A stretch of 64,000 nucleotides of DNA, from the NCBI GenBank assembly GCA_002842875.1, contig PHEF01000005.1, positions 1-64,000 on the forward strand, read 5' to 3'. The DNA comes from Alphaproteobacteria bacterium HGW-Alphaproteobacteria-3. Lineage in GTDB: Bacteria > Pseudomonadota > Alphaproteobacteria > Parvibaculales > Parvibaculaceae. The notes under the pieces are model-generated. The model ran no database searches and was not told the DNA's origin. It saw only the letters and a list, made by a program, of their open reading frames with translations. Of the stretch, positions 1 through 8,530 are shown piece after piece (position 1 is the stretch's first letter; every line of letters starts with the position of its first letter). The translations under genes and the position numbers were made by a program.

Positions 1-4
1 GCGT

Positions 5-307
5 TCAGTGCACGCTTTGCGGCTCGAGATCGTACTGGCGCGCGCCGGCAAAGGCGGCGGCGCGGTCGTCGAGCACGGCCATGCGCTGGCCGTTCGCGGC
101 ATGCACGGCATAGAGGCGCGTGTCGGCCGGAACGTCGAGTTCGGAGCCGAGCTCGCCCGCCAGTTCGCCGGCGAAGATCTCGCGCACATAGACGATGTTC
201 GGCATGCCGGCCTGCTCGAACATTTCCGGCGTCAGCTTGCGGAAATCGCTCACGCCCCAGCCGGTCTTCTCGTTGCCCGCGGCATCGAAATCGGATTCGT
301 TCTGCAT
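5..307 (-). CDS. DUF1150 family protein
   Basis: A 100-residue small acidic protein whose sequence matches the DUF1150 family of alphaproteobacteria; its biochemical role is unknown. The ATG at 307 is preceded by AAAGGAGAAGGACG, a strong ribosome binding site, so I prefer it over an in-frame TTG 33 bases upstream. It lies 46 bp downstream of, and in the same direction as, an Hsp20 gene. That pairing is common in alphaproteobacteria and suggests co-transcription in the heat-shock response. No signal peptide or membrane segment is visible. The gene is complete, ending four bases inside the left edge of the window. The family call rests on overall sequence recognition, not on a catalytic motif. 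Confidence 0.8.
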   Translation of the reverse strand: MQNESDFDAAGNEKTGWGVSDFRKLTPEMFEQAGMPNIVYVREIFAGELAGELGSELDVPADTRLYAVHAANGQRMAVLDDRAAAFAGARQYDLEPQSVH

Positions 308-353
308 CGTCCTTCTCCTTTCCGGCCCTTCCTTCTTCAACGAAGCAAAGGGC

Positions 354-830
354 TCACTCCGTCGCCGGGGAGCGGGCCGCCTCGCGGGCGGCGCGGCGGG
401 GCGGCTCTGCGGCTGCGTCCTCCGCGATCTCGACGGTGCGCGATGTGCGCGCGGGTTCCGGCTTTTCGAGATCGATCATCAGGAGACCGTTTTCGAGGCG
501 CGCGCCTTTCACTTCAATGCCATCGGCCAGCACAAAGGAGCGCTGGAACTGGCGTGCGGCGATGCCGCGGTGAAGATAGGTGCGCTCTTCGTCCTCGAGC
601 TGCCGGCCGCGGATGACGAGCTGGTTTTCCTCGACCGTGACAGACAGCTCTTCACGGGAGAAACCGGCAACCGCCAGCGTGATCCGAAGCGCCTCGCCCC
701 CATCCGCCGGCCGTTGCTCGACATTGTAGGGCGGGTACCCGTCGGACGCCTTCGCGGCTCTTTCGAGCAACCGCTCCAGCGCATCGAAGCCCAGCAGAAA
801 GGGGCTGTTGAACTGCATCACGCGTGTCAT
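354..830 (-). CDS. Hsp20/alpha-crystallin small heat-shock protein
   Basis: An ATP-independent holdase of 158 residues that should bind unfolding proteins in the cytoplasm. The N-terminus (MTRVMQFNSPFLLGFDALERLL) resembles the IbpA type. The alpha-crystallin domain starts near residue 35 with PPYNVE and contains the usual ALRITLAVAGFS strand and the LENGLLMIDLEKP strand near the C-terminus. The C-terminal tail is rich in Ala, Arg and Pro. I chose the ATG at 830 because homologues begin at this point; a longer frame upstream has no family similarity. It is first in a probable two-gene unit with DUF1150. No ROSE-type thermometer could be recognised in the upstream 230 bp. Confidence 0.9.
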   Translation of the reverse strand: MTRVMQFNSPFLLGFDALERLLERAAKASDGYPPYNVEQRPADGGEALRITLAVAGFSREELSVTVEENQLVIRGRQLEDEERTYLHRGIAARQFQRSFVLADGIEVKGARLENGLLMIDLEKPEPARTSRTVEIAEDAAAEPPRRAAREAARSPATE

Positions 831-1063
831 GTCCCAAAGTCCCGCACTGAAGCGACTTTGCCATTTGCGGCCCGCCAGGCGGCACCGCTTCGTCAAGATA
901 TGTGGTAATCGCGGCCATGCGTTGCAAGGCGGTGGATTTTCCCGCTTCTCCGCCGAATTTTCCATCTCTTATCCCGGAAAAGATGCCCTGCAGGCCTTGA
1001 AACCGGAGGGTGTCCGGCCGACGTGACGGGGGAGGCGGGGTTCACGGAAAAGGAAACGACATC

Positions 1064-1681
1064 ATGCTGGAACTTCCTCCCCTCCCTTACGAGAAGAACG
1101 CTCTCGAGCCGCACATTTCCGGAGAGACGCTGTCCTTTCATTACGGCAAGCATCACAAGGGCTATGTCGACAAGGCGAATTCGATGATCGAGGGCACGGA
1201 GCTCGCCGATCTCGAACTCGTGCCGCTGATCCGCAAAGTCGCGGGCGACGGTTCGAAGATGAGCCTCTTCAACAACGCCGCGCAGGTCTGGAACCACGAC
1301 TTCTACTGGCGCTCCATGGCGCCGAAGGGTGGCGGCAAGCCTTCGGGTACGCTCGCGGACAGCATCGCGCAGGATTTCGGCAGCTTCGACAAGTTCAAGG
1401 TGGCGTTCAAGGAAGCGGCCACCGGCCAGTTCGGCTCGGGCTATTGCTGGCTCGTCATCGGCGAGAACGGCAAGCTCAAGGTCTATGGCACACCGAACGC
1501 CGAGACGCCGATCGCCGGCACCAGGGACATTCCCCTCCTCACCACCGATGTCTGGGAACACACCTACTACCTCGACTACCAGAATCGGCGGCCAGACTAT
1601 ATCGACGCCTTCCTCGAGAACCTCGTGAACTGGGAGTTTGCGGAAGCGAATTTCGAGAGAGCCGGCCTCCAGACGGCCTGA
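1064..1681 (+). CDS. sodB: Superoxide dismutase [Fe]
   Basis: Cytoplasmic Fe superoxide dismutase of 205 residues, converting superoxide to oxygen and hydrogen peroxide. The metal ligands are recognisable: His in SFHYGKHH (His26), His in NNAAQVWNHDFYW, and Asp and His in TTDVWEHTYYLDY. GSGYCWL replaces the commoner GSGWAWL, a mild variation near the active site. The ATG at 1064 follows AAAGGAAACGACATC, a fair ribosome binding site, and gives the expected family length and N-terminus (MLELPPLPYEKNALEPHIS). The gene stands alone and ends about 55 bp before a strong hairpin terminator. Fe rather than Mn preference is inferred from overall similarity to SodB. Confidence 0.95.
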   Translation: MLELPPLPYEKNALEPHISGETLSFHYGKHHKGYVDKANSMIEGTELADLELVPLIRKVAGDGSKMSLFNNAAQVWNHDFYWRSMAPKGGGKPSGTLADSIAQDFGSFDKFKVAFKEAATGQFGSGYCWLVIGENGKLKVYGTPNAETPIAGTRDIPLLTTDVWEHTYYLDYQNRRPDYIDAFLENLVNWEFAEANFERAGLQTA

Positions 1682-1730
1682 CCTCGTCTGCGGGCGCGGT
1701 TCTCGTCTAGTTATCCCCCATCCGGGCATA

Positions 1731-1772
1731 AAAACGCCGGGTACGAATTGCTCCGTACCCGGCCTGTTTTTC
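1731..1772. terminator. Bidirectional rho-independent terminator after sodB
   Basis: A perfect 10-bp stem, GCCGGGTACG at 1736-1745 with CGTACCCGGC at 1754-1763, encloses an 8-base loop. A run of T follows on the plus strand (1767-1771) and AAAA precedes it at 1731-1734. It can therefore stop transcripts from sodB and from the convergent iron-binding-protein gene. Confidence 0.9.
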
Positions 1773-1776
1773 AATT

Positions 1777-1805
1777 GTAACAGTTCGATGACATTACGAT
1801 GACAG
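1777..1805 (-). promoter_or_regulatory. Pho-box-like triple direct repeat (site 1)
   Basis: Read on the minus strand this is CTGTCAT-N4-ATGTCAT-N4-CTGTTAC, three heptamers with an exact 11-bp period, the layout expected of a PhoB binding site. It lies between the sodB terminator and the 3' end of the iron-binding-protein gene. Transcription driven from it would meet the terminator hairpin within about 20 bases. Binding by PhoB is inference. Confidence 0.55.
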
Positions 1806-1827
1806 CGGGCCGTGTTTATCCCCGGTT

Positions 1828-2853
1828 CTACTTCCAGCCGACCCTGTCGAAGATGCGCACGGCTTCCGCCTGGTTTGCGCCCAGCGCGCTCGCGTTGATC
1901 TCGTCTTCCTTGAAGGATCCTGTGCCCTTCACAGGAGATTGCGTCATCGTGCCGGGCACGGCCGTATATTCGTGATTGCTTTCGGTGAAGGCGTTCTGCG
2001 CCCAGTCGCCCGTCAGGAACTCTATGAATTTAATGGCGTTTTCGCGGTTCGGCGCATGTTTCAGCACGCCCGCGCCGGAGATGTTTACATGCGTGCCGCG
2101 ATCGTCCTGGTTCGGAAAGATGAGCCCCACCTTCTCCGCCGCCGCAGCGGTTGCGGGATCGTCCGAGCCGAGCATGCGTCCGATATAGTAAGTGTTCACC
2201 ACCGAAATCCGGCATTCGCCCGCCGCCACCGCCTCGATATTCGACGTGTCGTTGCCCTGCGGCGGTTGTGCAAAATTCGCAACCACGCCATTCGCCCAGT
2301 TTTCTGCGGTTTTCTGGCCCTCATGCTCGATGATCGAGGCGAGCAGCGAGACGTTGTAGATGTTCGATGAGGAGCGCATGCAGATCTCGCCCTTGTGCGA
2401 AGGGTCGGCGAGATCGGCATAGGTTTCGAGCTTGTCGGGGCGGCCCATCTTCTTGTTGTAGACGATGATCCGCGCGCGCTTCGACAAACCGAACCAGAGC
2501 CCGTCGGGATGGCGCAGATGCGCGGGAATCCTTGTCTCAAGCACTTCCGAGCGCGCCGGCGAGAAAAGCCCCTTCTCTTCCGCGCGCCACAAACGGCCTG
2601 CATCCACCGTCACAAGAATGTCGGCCGGGCTGTACTTCCCCTCGCGCTCGATGCGGGCGATGAGCTCGTCGCTTTCGCCTTCGATCAGGTTCACGCGGAT
2701 GCCCGTTTCCTCGGTGAAGTGGTCATAGAGGGCGAGGTCGGTGTCGTAGTGGCGGGCCGAATAGATGTTGACCTCCTGCGTCTCGGCCTTCGCAACAACG
2801 GCGGTGGCAAGACCCGAAGCAAGGATGAGGACGGCGGCAAGCAAGCGAAACAT
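1828..2853 (-). CDS. fbpA: Ferric-iron ABC transporter, periplasmic binding protein
   Basis: Extracellular solute-binding protein of 341 residues in the FbpA/FutA ferric-iron class; it would carry Fe3+ in the periplasm to the membrane permease. MFRLLAAVLILASGLATAVVA is a typical Sec signal peptide ending in AKA. The mature part begins with the family-typical VNIYSARHYDTD. The motif SVVNTYYIGRM supplies the paired tyrosines that bind iron in this family. The ATG at 2853 is the only start that puts the signal peptide at the N-terminus. It lies about 100 bp downstream of the ATPase gene in the same direction, with a Fur/Mur-like box in that gap. The permease is divergent from the ATPase gene. 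Confidence 0.85.
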   Translation of the reverse strand: MFRLLAAVLILASGLATAVVAKAETQEVNIYSARHYDTDLALYDHFTEETGIRVNLIEGESDELIARIEREGKYSPADILVTVDAGRLWRAEEKGLFSPARSEVLETRIPAHLRHPDGLWFGLSKRARIIVYNKKMGRPDKLETYADLADPSHKGEICMRSSSNIYNVSLLASIIEHEGQKTAENWANGVVANFAQPPQGNDTSNIEAVAAGECRISVVNTYYIGRMLGSDDPATAAAAEKVGLIFPNQDDRGTHVNISGAGVLKHAPNRENAIKFIEFLTGDWAQNAFTESNHEYTAVPGTMTQSPVKGTGSFKEDEINASALGANQAEAVRIFDRVGWK

Positions 2854-2873
2854 AGGGAAACCGCGACTTTCTT

Positions 2874-2888
2874 TGATAACGATTTGCA
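2874..2888 (-). promoter_or_regulatory. Fur/Mur-like box upstream of the iron-binding-protein gene
   Basis: TGATAAC-G-ATTTGCA is a 15-bp element matching the alphaproteobacterial Fur/Mur consensus halves TGATAAT and ATTTGCA with one mismatch. It begins 21 bp before the fbpA start, which would suit repression by iron or manganese. Binding is inferred from sequence only. Confidence 0.5.
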
Positions 2889-2955
2889 ATTGCACTGAAA
2901 GCCTAACCCTTGGACAAAGCAGGCGCAAGACGGCCTGGCGGGGCGAAAGGTCGCG

Positions 2956-3996
2956 TCAGACGCCGAAAATGAAGGTTCCGCGCGGGTCGAAGCGGAGCGA
3001 GACCATTTCGCCAACCGCAAGGCTGTCGAGGTCGGACAATTTGGCGCGGAGCGGTTCAAGCGCCGGGAAGGCCTCGCTTGAAAGCAGGATCAGCCAGTCG
3101 CGGCCAAGAAAACGGATGTCGCCGACCTTGAAAGCGCCGTTCGGTCCGCTTGCCGGTTCAAGCGTGACCGCTTCGGGCCGCACGATCACTTCGACCGCCG
3201 CACCATCCTCAAAATCCTCCGTGGGAATGGCGCCATAGGCGGTTACCGCGGCGCCCCGGCCGACAACGGCGGGAAAGCGCTGTGCCTCGCCAAAAAGCGA
3301 TGCCACCAAAGCACTTGCCGGATTTGTGTAGAGCTCTTCGGGCGTTGCGCATTGCGCGATCCGGCCGCCCTCCATCACGGCGATGCGGTCGGCGATCTCC
3401 ATGGCCTCAACGGGATCATGCGTCACGACGAGCGTTACCACACCGGCGGCCTTGAGGGCGCGGCGGGCCTCCTCGCGAAGCGCCCGGCGGCGCGTGACAT
3501 CGACACTCGCGAAGGGCTCGTCGAGCAGCATGGCGGCTGGTGAAGGCGCAAGCGCACGGGCAAGCGCGACACGTTGCTGCTGACCGCCGGACAGCGTATG
3601 CGGATAGCGGTCTTCGAAGCCCGCAAGTCCCACCGACGCGAGACGTTCGGCGACAATGCCTCGAATCTCGTCCCTGGGCCTTCCGGCAATGCCAAATGCG
3701 ATGTTTTCCGCCACAGTCAGGTGCGGAAAAAGAGCGTGGTCCTGAAAAACCATGCCGAAGGAGCGACGCTCGGGCGGCACGTCGCGGCCAGGCGCGGCCA
3801 GGCGAGCGCCGCCAAGGTCGATACTGCCTTCCTGCAGCGCCTCGAGCCCCGCTGCCAGCCGCAGCAAGGTCGTCTTGCCACTGCCGGAGGGGCCCAGAAG
3901 GCAAAGGATCTCTCCTGGCCGTGCCTCCAGCGAAACGCCGGACAGCACCCGATGACTGCCATAGCTGTGGCCGACATTCCGGAACGCCAGAGACAT
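2956..3996 (-). CDS. fbpC: Ferric-iron ABC transporter, ATP-binding protein
   Basis: Cytoplasmic ATPase subunit of 346 residues that powers the iron importer. It shows all ABC motifs in order: Walker A GPSGSGKTT near residue 36, Q-loop VFQDHALFPH, signature LSGGQQQRVALARAL, Walker B MLLDEPFASVD and H-loop VVTHD. The C-terminal 110 residues look like a TOBE-type regulatory domain. The ATG at 3996 has GAGAGGAG seven bases upstream and is preferred over an upstream in-frame start. It is transcribed leftward ahead of fbpA, and its promoter region faces that of the permease gene. Assignment to iron rests on the linked FbpA and the two-domain permease. Confidence 0.87.
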   Translation of the reverse strand: MSLAFRNVGHSYGSHRVLSGVSLEARPGEILCLLGPSGSGKTTLLRLAAGLEALQEGSIDLGGARLAAPGRDVPPERRSFGMVFQDHALFPHLTVAENIAFGIAGRPRDEIRGIVAERLASVGLAGFEDRYPHTLSGGQQQRVALARALAPSPAAMLLDEPFASVDVTRRRALREEARRALKAAGVVTLVVTHDPVEAMEIADRIAVMEGGRIAQCATPEELYTNPASALVASLFGEAQRFPAVVGRGAAVTAYGAIPTEDFEDGAAVEVIVRPEAVTLEPASGPNGAFKVGDIRFLGRDWLILLSSEAFPALEPLRAKLSDLDSLAVGEMVSLRFDPRGTFIFGV

Positions 3997-4035
3997 CGAA
4001 ACTCCTCTCGAGTTGGGGCTCATTGCCGCATGACA

Positions 4036-4050
4036 TGCAAATGCGTAGCA
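4036..4050. promoter_or_regulatory. Possible second Fur/Mur-like box between divergent iron genes
   Basis: TGCAAAT-G-CGTAGCA has a perfect left half-site (TGCAAAT) and a weak right half (4 of 7). Its position between divergent fbpC and fbpB would suit co-regulation. Weak on its own; supported mainly by the better box at 2874. Confidence 0.3.
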
Positions 4051-4093
4051 AAATTACTTTGCCGCCCGACGCGGTATTTGTCACAACTGCGCC

Positions 4094-5791
4094 ATGTCAG
4101 TCACGGAAAAAGATCGCCGCCCCCGCGGCCTGCGCATCGGGGAGCGGGCAAGGCTGCGGCTCGGCTCGGGGTGGACGCTTGCGGCACTGGCCGTCGCACT
4201 CATCGTGCTTGCGCCCTCGCTTACCGTCCTCTGGAGCCTGACGGCACCGGCCAGCGAAAATTGGCCGCATCTGCGCTCGACGGTCCTTCCGGACTACATC
4301 CTCAACACGCTGAAACTCATGGCGCTCGTCGCCACGATGACGGCGCTGATCGGCGTCGGCACGGCCTGGCTGACCGTCTCGACGCAGTTTCCCGGAAGGC
4401 GCATTTTCAACTGGGCGCTGGTGCTGCCGCTCGCAACGCCTGCCTACATCGTCGCGTATGTCTATACCGACCTTCTGTCCTTTGCAGGGCCCGTGCAGAC
4501 CGCACTCAGAAGCGTCACGGGCTGGGAGGGCGGGGAATATCATTTCCCGCCGGTGCGCTCGCTTTCCGGCGCGGCGATCATGCTGAGCCTCGTTCTCTAC
4601 CCTTACGTCTATCTCCTCGCACGCACCGCCTTCGAGCGGCAGTCAGCGGCACTGTTCGATGCTGCCCGCATGCTCGGCGCGCGGCCCTGGCGAGCCTTTC
4701 TGCGCGTTGCCCTGCCCTGCGCGCGCCCCGCCATTGCGGGCGGCCTCGCGCTGGCGCTGATGGAGACCATTTCAGACTTCGGGGTCGTCGATTATTTCGC
4801 CGTGCCGACGCTCACGACAGGCATTTTCCGGACATGGTTCAATCTTGGCGATGTGCTTTCGGCAGCCCAGATCGCGGCGTGGCTCTTTGTCTTCGCCATC
4901 GCACTCGTCTTCATCGAAATCATCGGACGTCGCGGGCGCGTTGCCAATCCACTCGCTCGCGACCGGGCCGCCGAACCGCGTGCGCTCCATGGTGTTGCGC
5001 GCTGGGCGGCAAGTCTCGCCTGCGCGCTGCCCGTCATTCTCGGATTCGTTATTCCCGCGGGCGTGCTGCTTCGCTATGCCATCCTTCAAGGCGATCCGCT
5101 GCTTGGCCGCAGCTTCTTCGGCTTTGCATGGAACAGCCTTTTCGTGGCCGCCGTGGCGGCAGTCATCGCGACCGCGCTCGCGCTTCTCCTCGCCTATGGC
5201 GAGAGATTGCACCCCACGCGTTTCAACCGCATATCGATAAGGCTCGCGACGCTCGGCTATGCCCTGCCCGGCGCCATGATCGCCATTGGCATTCTCACGC
5301 TTTCGACCGGCATCGATCACGCTTTTGCCGGCGCGGTGGATGGGCTCGGCTTTTCGCCGGGGCTCATCCTCACGGGATCGATCGCGGGACTCACATTCGC
5401 CTATATCGCGCGCTTTCTGACCGCTGCCTACAACGCGACACATAGCGGCCTCGAGAAAATTCATCCGGCGCTCGATGCAGCCGCCCGAAGCCTCGGCGCA
5501 ACGCCACGGCGTGTCCTTTCGGCCGTCCACATCCCCCTTCTGCGAGGCGCCCTTGCAAGCGCGGCGCTCATTGTCTTCATCGATGCGATGAAAGAGCTTC
5601 CGGCGACCTTGCTGTTACGTCCCTTCAACTTCGAGACGCTTGCGACGCGGACCTATCGCCTCGCATCCGATGAAAAACTCGGCGAAGCAAGCACCGCGGC
5701 GCTCATGATCGTTGTTCTGGGTCTCATACCTGCGATCCTGCTCAGCCTGTCGATTTCGCGCGGCGGCGCACGATCCGCCGCGAGCAATTGA
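4094..5791 (+). CDS. fbpB: Ferric-iron ABC transporter, fused permease
   Basis: Inner-membrane permease of 565 residues with two fused binding-protein-dependent transport domains, the arrangement typical of FbpB-type iron importers. About twelve hydrophobic segments are visible. Each half has an EAA-type loop contacting the ATPase: FDAARMLGARPWRAFLRVALPCARPA in the first half is matched by LDAAARSLGATPRRVLSAVHIPLLRGA in the second. The gene diverges from the ATPase and binding-protein genes across about 100 bp. No strong ribosome binding site precedes the ATG at 4094, but it gives the normal cytoplasmic N-terminal tail before the first membrane segment. With fbpC and fbpA it makes a complete importer. 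Confidence 0.87.
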   Translation: MSVTEKDRRPRGLRIGERARLRLGSGWTLAALAVALIVLAPSLTVLWSLTAPASENWPHLRSTVLPDYILNTLKLMALVATMTALIGVGTAWLTVSTQFPGRRIFNWALVLPLATPAYIVAYVYTDLLSFAGPVQTALRSVTGWEGGEYHFPPVRSLSGAAIMLSLVLYPYVYLLARTAFERQSAALFDAARMLGARPWRAFLRVALPCARPAIAGGLALALMETISDFGVVDYFAVPTLTTGIFRTWFNLGDVLSAAQIAAWLFVFAIALVFIEIIGRRGRVANPLARDRAAEPRALHGVARWAASLACALPVILGFVIPAGVLLRYAILQGDPLLGRSFFGFAWNSLFVAAVAAVIATALALLLAYGERLHPTRFNRISIRLATLGYALPGAMIAIGILTLSTGIDHAFAGAVDGLGFSPGLILTGSIAGLTFAYIARFLTAAYNATHSGLEKIHPALDAAARSLGATPRRVLSAVHIPLLRGALASAALIVFIDAMKELPATLLLRPFNFETLATRTYRLASDEKLGEASTAALMIVVLGLIPAILLSLSISRGGARSAASN

Positions 5792-5819
5792 CAAGTGCAC
5801 AAGTGGACTGCTTGACCGG

Positions 5820-7706
5820 ATGGACGACCCTCTAAACAATGCAATCGAAGACCCCCAGAAACCCGGTGACAGCGCGATCTTGACCAACTCTCCGATGAAA
5901 TTCGACGATGCTGCGAACATGGCCGATGCGATCATCGATCGCGTCGGACACAAGATCGTTCTGGCGCTGCCGCTGGGGCTCGGCAAACCGAACCGTCTGA
6001 CGAACGCACTGGTGCGGCGTGCGATGGACGACCCGTCGATCTCACTTCGGATATTCACGGCGCTGACGCTCGAGGTACCGCGTCCGTCCGGCGACATCGA
6101 ACAACGCTTCATGGGACCCGTTCTGGAACGGCTGTTCGCGGGATATCCCGAACTTGTCTACGCTAGTGCGCTGCATGCAGGAACGTTGCCGCAGAATATT
6201 CAGGTATACGAATTCTTCATGCAGGCCGGGCGCTGGCTCAACTCTCCCCGGCAACAGCAGAACTACATTTCAGCGAATTACACGCATGCGCTCCGTTACC
6301 TGCTGGATGCGAATGTGAACGTTGTCGGCCAACTTGTTGCGCCAACGACGGCCCGGGACCGCTTCAGTCTTAGCTGCAATCCGGATATTGCCCTCGACCT
6401 TCTCCAGGCGAGGCGGGAAGGCCGCGCCGACTTCATCTTCGCGGGCGAAACCAATCTCGAGCTTCCCTACATGGCGGGTAATGCGGAGGTGGAGGCGTCC
6501 ATGTTCGACCTTCTGCTCGATAGCGAAGCCTTGCAGTTTCCTCTCTTTGCGCCGCCGCGCGAGCCCGTATCTCCCGCGGATTACGCGATCGGACTTCATG
6601 TCGCGAGCCTCGTTCCTGATGGCGGCACGCTGCAGATCGGTATCGGCTCCATCGGCGATGCCGTTGGGCAGGCGCTGGTTCTGCGCCACCGCAACAACGG
6701 TATCTTTGGCGGCATGGCGGCCCGCCTCAGGATGCGCGGCGAAGAACGCGGGCCGTTCGCGGAAGGACTCTATGGCGCCAGCGAGATGCTGGTCGAATGC
6801 TTCATCGACCTCATCGAGGCAGGCATCGTGAAACGCGAGGTGGACGGCGTCCTCGTTCACGGCGGCTTCTTTCTGGGTTCCCGCACGCTCTACCAGCGCC
6901 TGCGGGACATGGACCCACAGCAGCGGGCGCGGATCGCCATGGTGCCGGTCTCTTTCGTGAACGACCTCCATGGCAACGAGGAAAGCAAACGAGCTGCCCG
7001 GAAGAAAGCACGCTTCGTCAACACGGCCATGATGGCAACACTGACGGGTGCCGTCGTTTCCGACGGGCTCGAGGACGGCCGCGTGGTGAGCGGCGTGGGC
7101 GGGCAATACAATTTTGTGGCGCAAGCCTTTGCCCTGGCAGATGCGCGTTCGATCATCGCGGTACGGGCAACGCGCAGCACCGGTGGCAAGACGATGTCGA
7201 ACATCGTCTTTTCCTACGGCCACACAACGATCCCACGGCATCTGCGCGACATCGTGGTGACGGAGTATGGCGTCGCGGACCTCCGTGGAAAGACGGATGG
7301 GGAGGCGGTGGCCGAAATGCTCTCGGTTGCGGATTCCCGTTTCCAGGAGCGGTTGCTCGCCCAAGTGAAGAAGGCCGGCAAGATCGCCGCCGATTACGAA
7401 ATTCCCGACAGCCATCGCGACAACACGCCTCAGCGGATCGATACGGCGCTCGGCAATGCCCGTGCGGAGGGCCTGTTGCCGCTTTTTCCCTTCGGCAGCG
7501 ATTTCACCGAAACGGAAGTCGCTCTCATGCCGGCGCTCGGCCGCCTTCGTGGCGCTTCCAGGAGAGACCTGCTGATGCTCGCGCTGCGCGGCGGCACCGA
7601 AACGGCGGAGGCCCGGAGGGGCCTCGAGCGGATGGGTCTTGCCAGGCCCGCGAGCCTCAAGGACCGGCTCTACCGGCGCCTGCTGCTTGCCGCCCTCGCC
7701 CCTTGA
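5820..7706 (+). CDS. Acetyl-CoA hydrolase/transferase family protein
   Basis: Probable CoA-ester hydrolase or CoA transferase of 628 residues. The C-terminal part matches the acetyl-CoA hydrolase/transferase C-terminal domain: VSGVGGQYNFVAQAF, then RATRSTGGKTMSNIVF, then VVTEYGVADLRGKT near residues 420-490. These are the conserved family segments that include the CoA-binding glycine loop. It is longer than the roughly 500-residue Cat1/Ach1 enzymes, with an N-terminal extension and an insert before the C-terminal domain. The ATG at 5820 has no clear ribosome binding site, and the ATG at 5895 is an alternative. It follows the iron permease by 28 bp, but the functions are unrelated. The true substrate cannot be read from the sequence. 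Confidence 0.75.
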   Translation: MDDPLNNAIEDPQKPGDSAILTNSPMKFDDAANMADAIIDRVGHKIVLALPLGLGKPNRLTNALVRRAMDDPSISLRIFTALTLEVPRPSGDIEQRFMGPVLERLFAGYPELVYASALHAGTLPQNIQVYEFFMQAGRWLNSPRQQQNYISANYTHALRYLLDANVNVVGQLVAPTTARDRFSLSCNPDIALDLLQARREGRADFIFAGETNLELPYMAGNAEVEASMFDLLLDSEALQFPLFAPPREPVSPADYAIGLHVASLVPDGGTLQIGIGSIGDAVGQALVLRHRNNGIFGGMAARLRMRGEERGPFAEGLYGASEMLVECFIDLIEAGIVKREVDGVLVHGGFFLGSRTLYQRLRDMDPQQRARIAMVPVSFVNDLHGNEESKRAARKKARFVNTAMMATLTGAVVSDGLEDGRVVSGVGGQYNFVAQAFALADARSIIAVRATRSTGGKTMSNIVFSYGHTTIPRHLRDIVVTEYGVADLRGKTDGEAVAEMLSVADSRFQERLLAQVKKAGKIAADYEIPDSHRDNTPQRIDTALGNARAEGLLPLFPFGSDFTETEVALMPALGRLRGASRRDLLMLALRGGTETAEARRGLERMGLARPASLKDRLYRRLLLAALAP

Positions 7707-7925
7707 GGCGGTCATTACAGAAGAAAAGCGCAAAAGCGGCCCGCTACCCTTGATGCCCCCTGCCGCCGATCCCCATTTACGCCGGGAAAAGCTGGGTATG
7801 GGCGTTGTGGATACAGACCCCCGATCTCAGCCTGTCCGGTGTGACTTCCATGCCGCAGTGCAAAAATTTTGCGTCGCGGGAGAGAAATCGGGCGGCGGCG
7901 ATCTTGGAATCGGGCTGAACCGTAA
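7707..7925. other. Intergenic leader before the PadR regulator
   Basis: No plausible coding sequence or clear terminator is visible here. The only structured element is the palindrome that begins at 7926. Confidence 0.5.
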
Positions 7926-7955
7926 TATATAGCCCCGATATATCGTCTCTATATA
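7926..7955. promoter_or_regulatory. 30-bp nested palindrome, likely PadR operator
   Basis: An outer TATATAG (7926-7932) and CTATATA (7949-7955) are centred on the same point, 7940.5, as an inner perfect palindrome CGATATATCG (7936-7945). It lies 41 bp before the PadR start codon in an otherwise GC-rich region, the place for an autoregulatory operator that would also cover the efflux genes. Confidence 0.65.
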
Positions 7956-7996
7956 CCCTGGGTCGATTGCGGCGCCGGGGCAAGGACAGCCTCTCT

Positions 7997-8530
7997 ATGC
8001 AAGTCACGACGCTCTGCCTGGGCGCGCTGGTTTTCGGCGATGCCACAGGCTACGAAATCAACAAGATGTTCGAGGATGGCCCCTTCAGCCACTTCCTCGA
8101 TGCGAGCTATGGCTCGATCTATCCGGCGCTGACGCGGCTGACGGAAGAGGGTCTCGTTACCTGCAAGGCGGAAGCGCAGGAGAGGCGGCCCGACAAGAAA
8201 ATCTACTCGCTCACCGACAAGGGCCGTCTGAAGCTGCGGGACGCATTGCAGCAGCCCATCGCGGACGACAAGTTTCGCTCGGAATTTCTCTTTACGCTTC
8301 TCTTTGCGCATCTGCTTCCCCGCAATCGCGTCCGCCTGATGGTGGACCAGCGCCTTGCCGCCATGAGGGAAAAACTTTCCGAACTCGCAGCGCCTGGAGA
8401 AGACGACACGCCGGGCATGGATTTCGCGCGGCAGTATGGCTACGCGGTCTACTCGGCCTCCGTCGACTTTCTCGAAAGCAACAGACACCTGATCGAAGAG
8501 ATCGCAACCAAAGAAGATGCGCATGCTTGA
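7997..8530 (+). CDS. PadR family transcriptional regulator
   Basis: DNA-binding repressor of 177 residues. The N-terminal winged helix-turn-helix is of the PadR type: LGALVFGDATGYEINKMFEDG, then YGSIYPALTRLTEEGLVTC, then the wing ending in KKIYSLTDKGR. A C-terminal helical dimerisation segment follows, as in the Vir_act_alpha_C domain. The ATG at 7997 has AAGGA ten bases upstream. The gene overlaps the downstream membrane-fusion protein by 14 bp, so the regulator and the efflux pump are almost surely co-transcribed. The palindrome at 7926-7955 is the likely operator. The inducer is unknown; PadR proteins commonly sense phenolic or other amphipathic toxic compounds. Confidence 0.88.
   Translation: MQVTTLCLGALVFGDATGYEINKMFEDGPFSHFLDASYGSIYPALTRLTEEGLVTCKAEAQERRPDKKIYSLTDKGRLKLRDALQQPIADDKFRSEFLFTLLFAHLLPRNRVRLMVDQRLAAMREKLSELAAPGEDDTPGMDFARQYGYAVYSASVDFLESNRHLIEEIATKEDAHA

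Noticed and set aside
831-1000. ROSE-type RNA thermometer before hsp20
   Set aside because: No anti-Shine-Dalgarno hairpin of the ROSE pattern could be drawn near the start at 830.
1711-1825. TTATCCCC motifs as DnaA boxes of an origin
   Set aside because: They differ from TTATCCACA at key places, are few, and no dnaA, hemE, parAB or AT-rich unwinding region is present.
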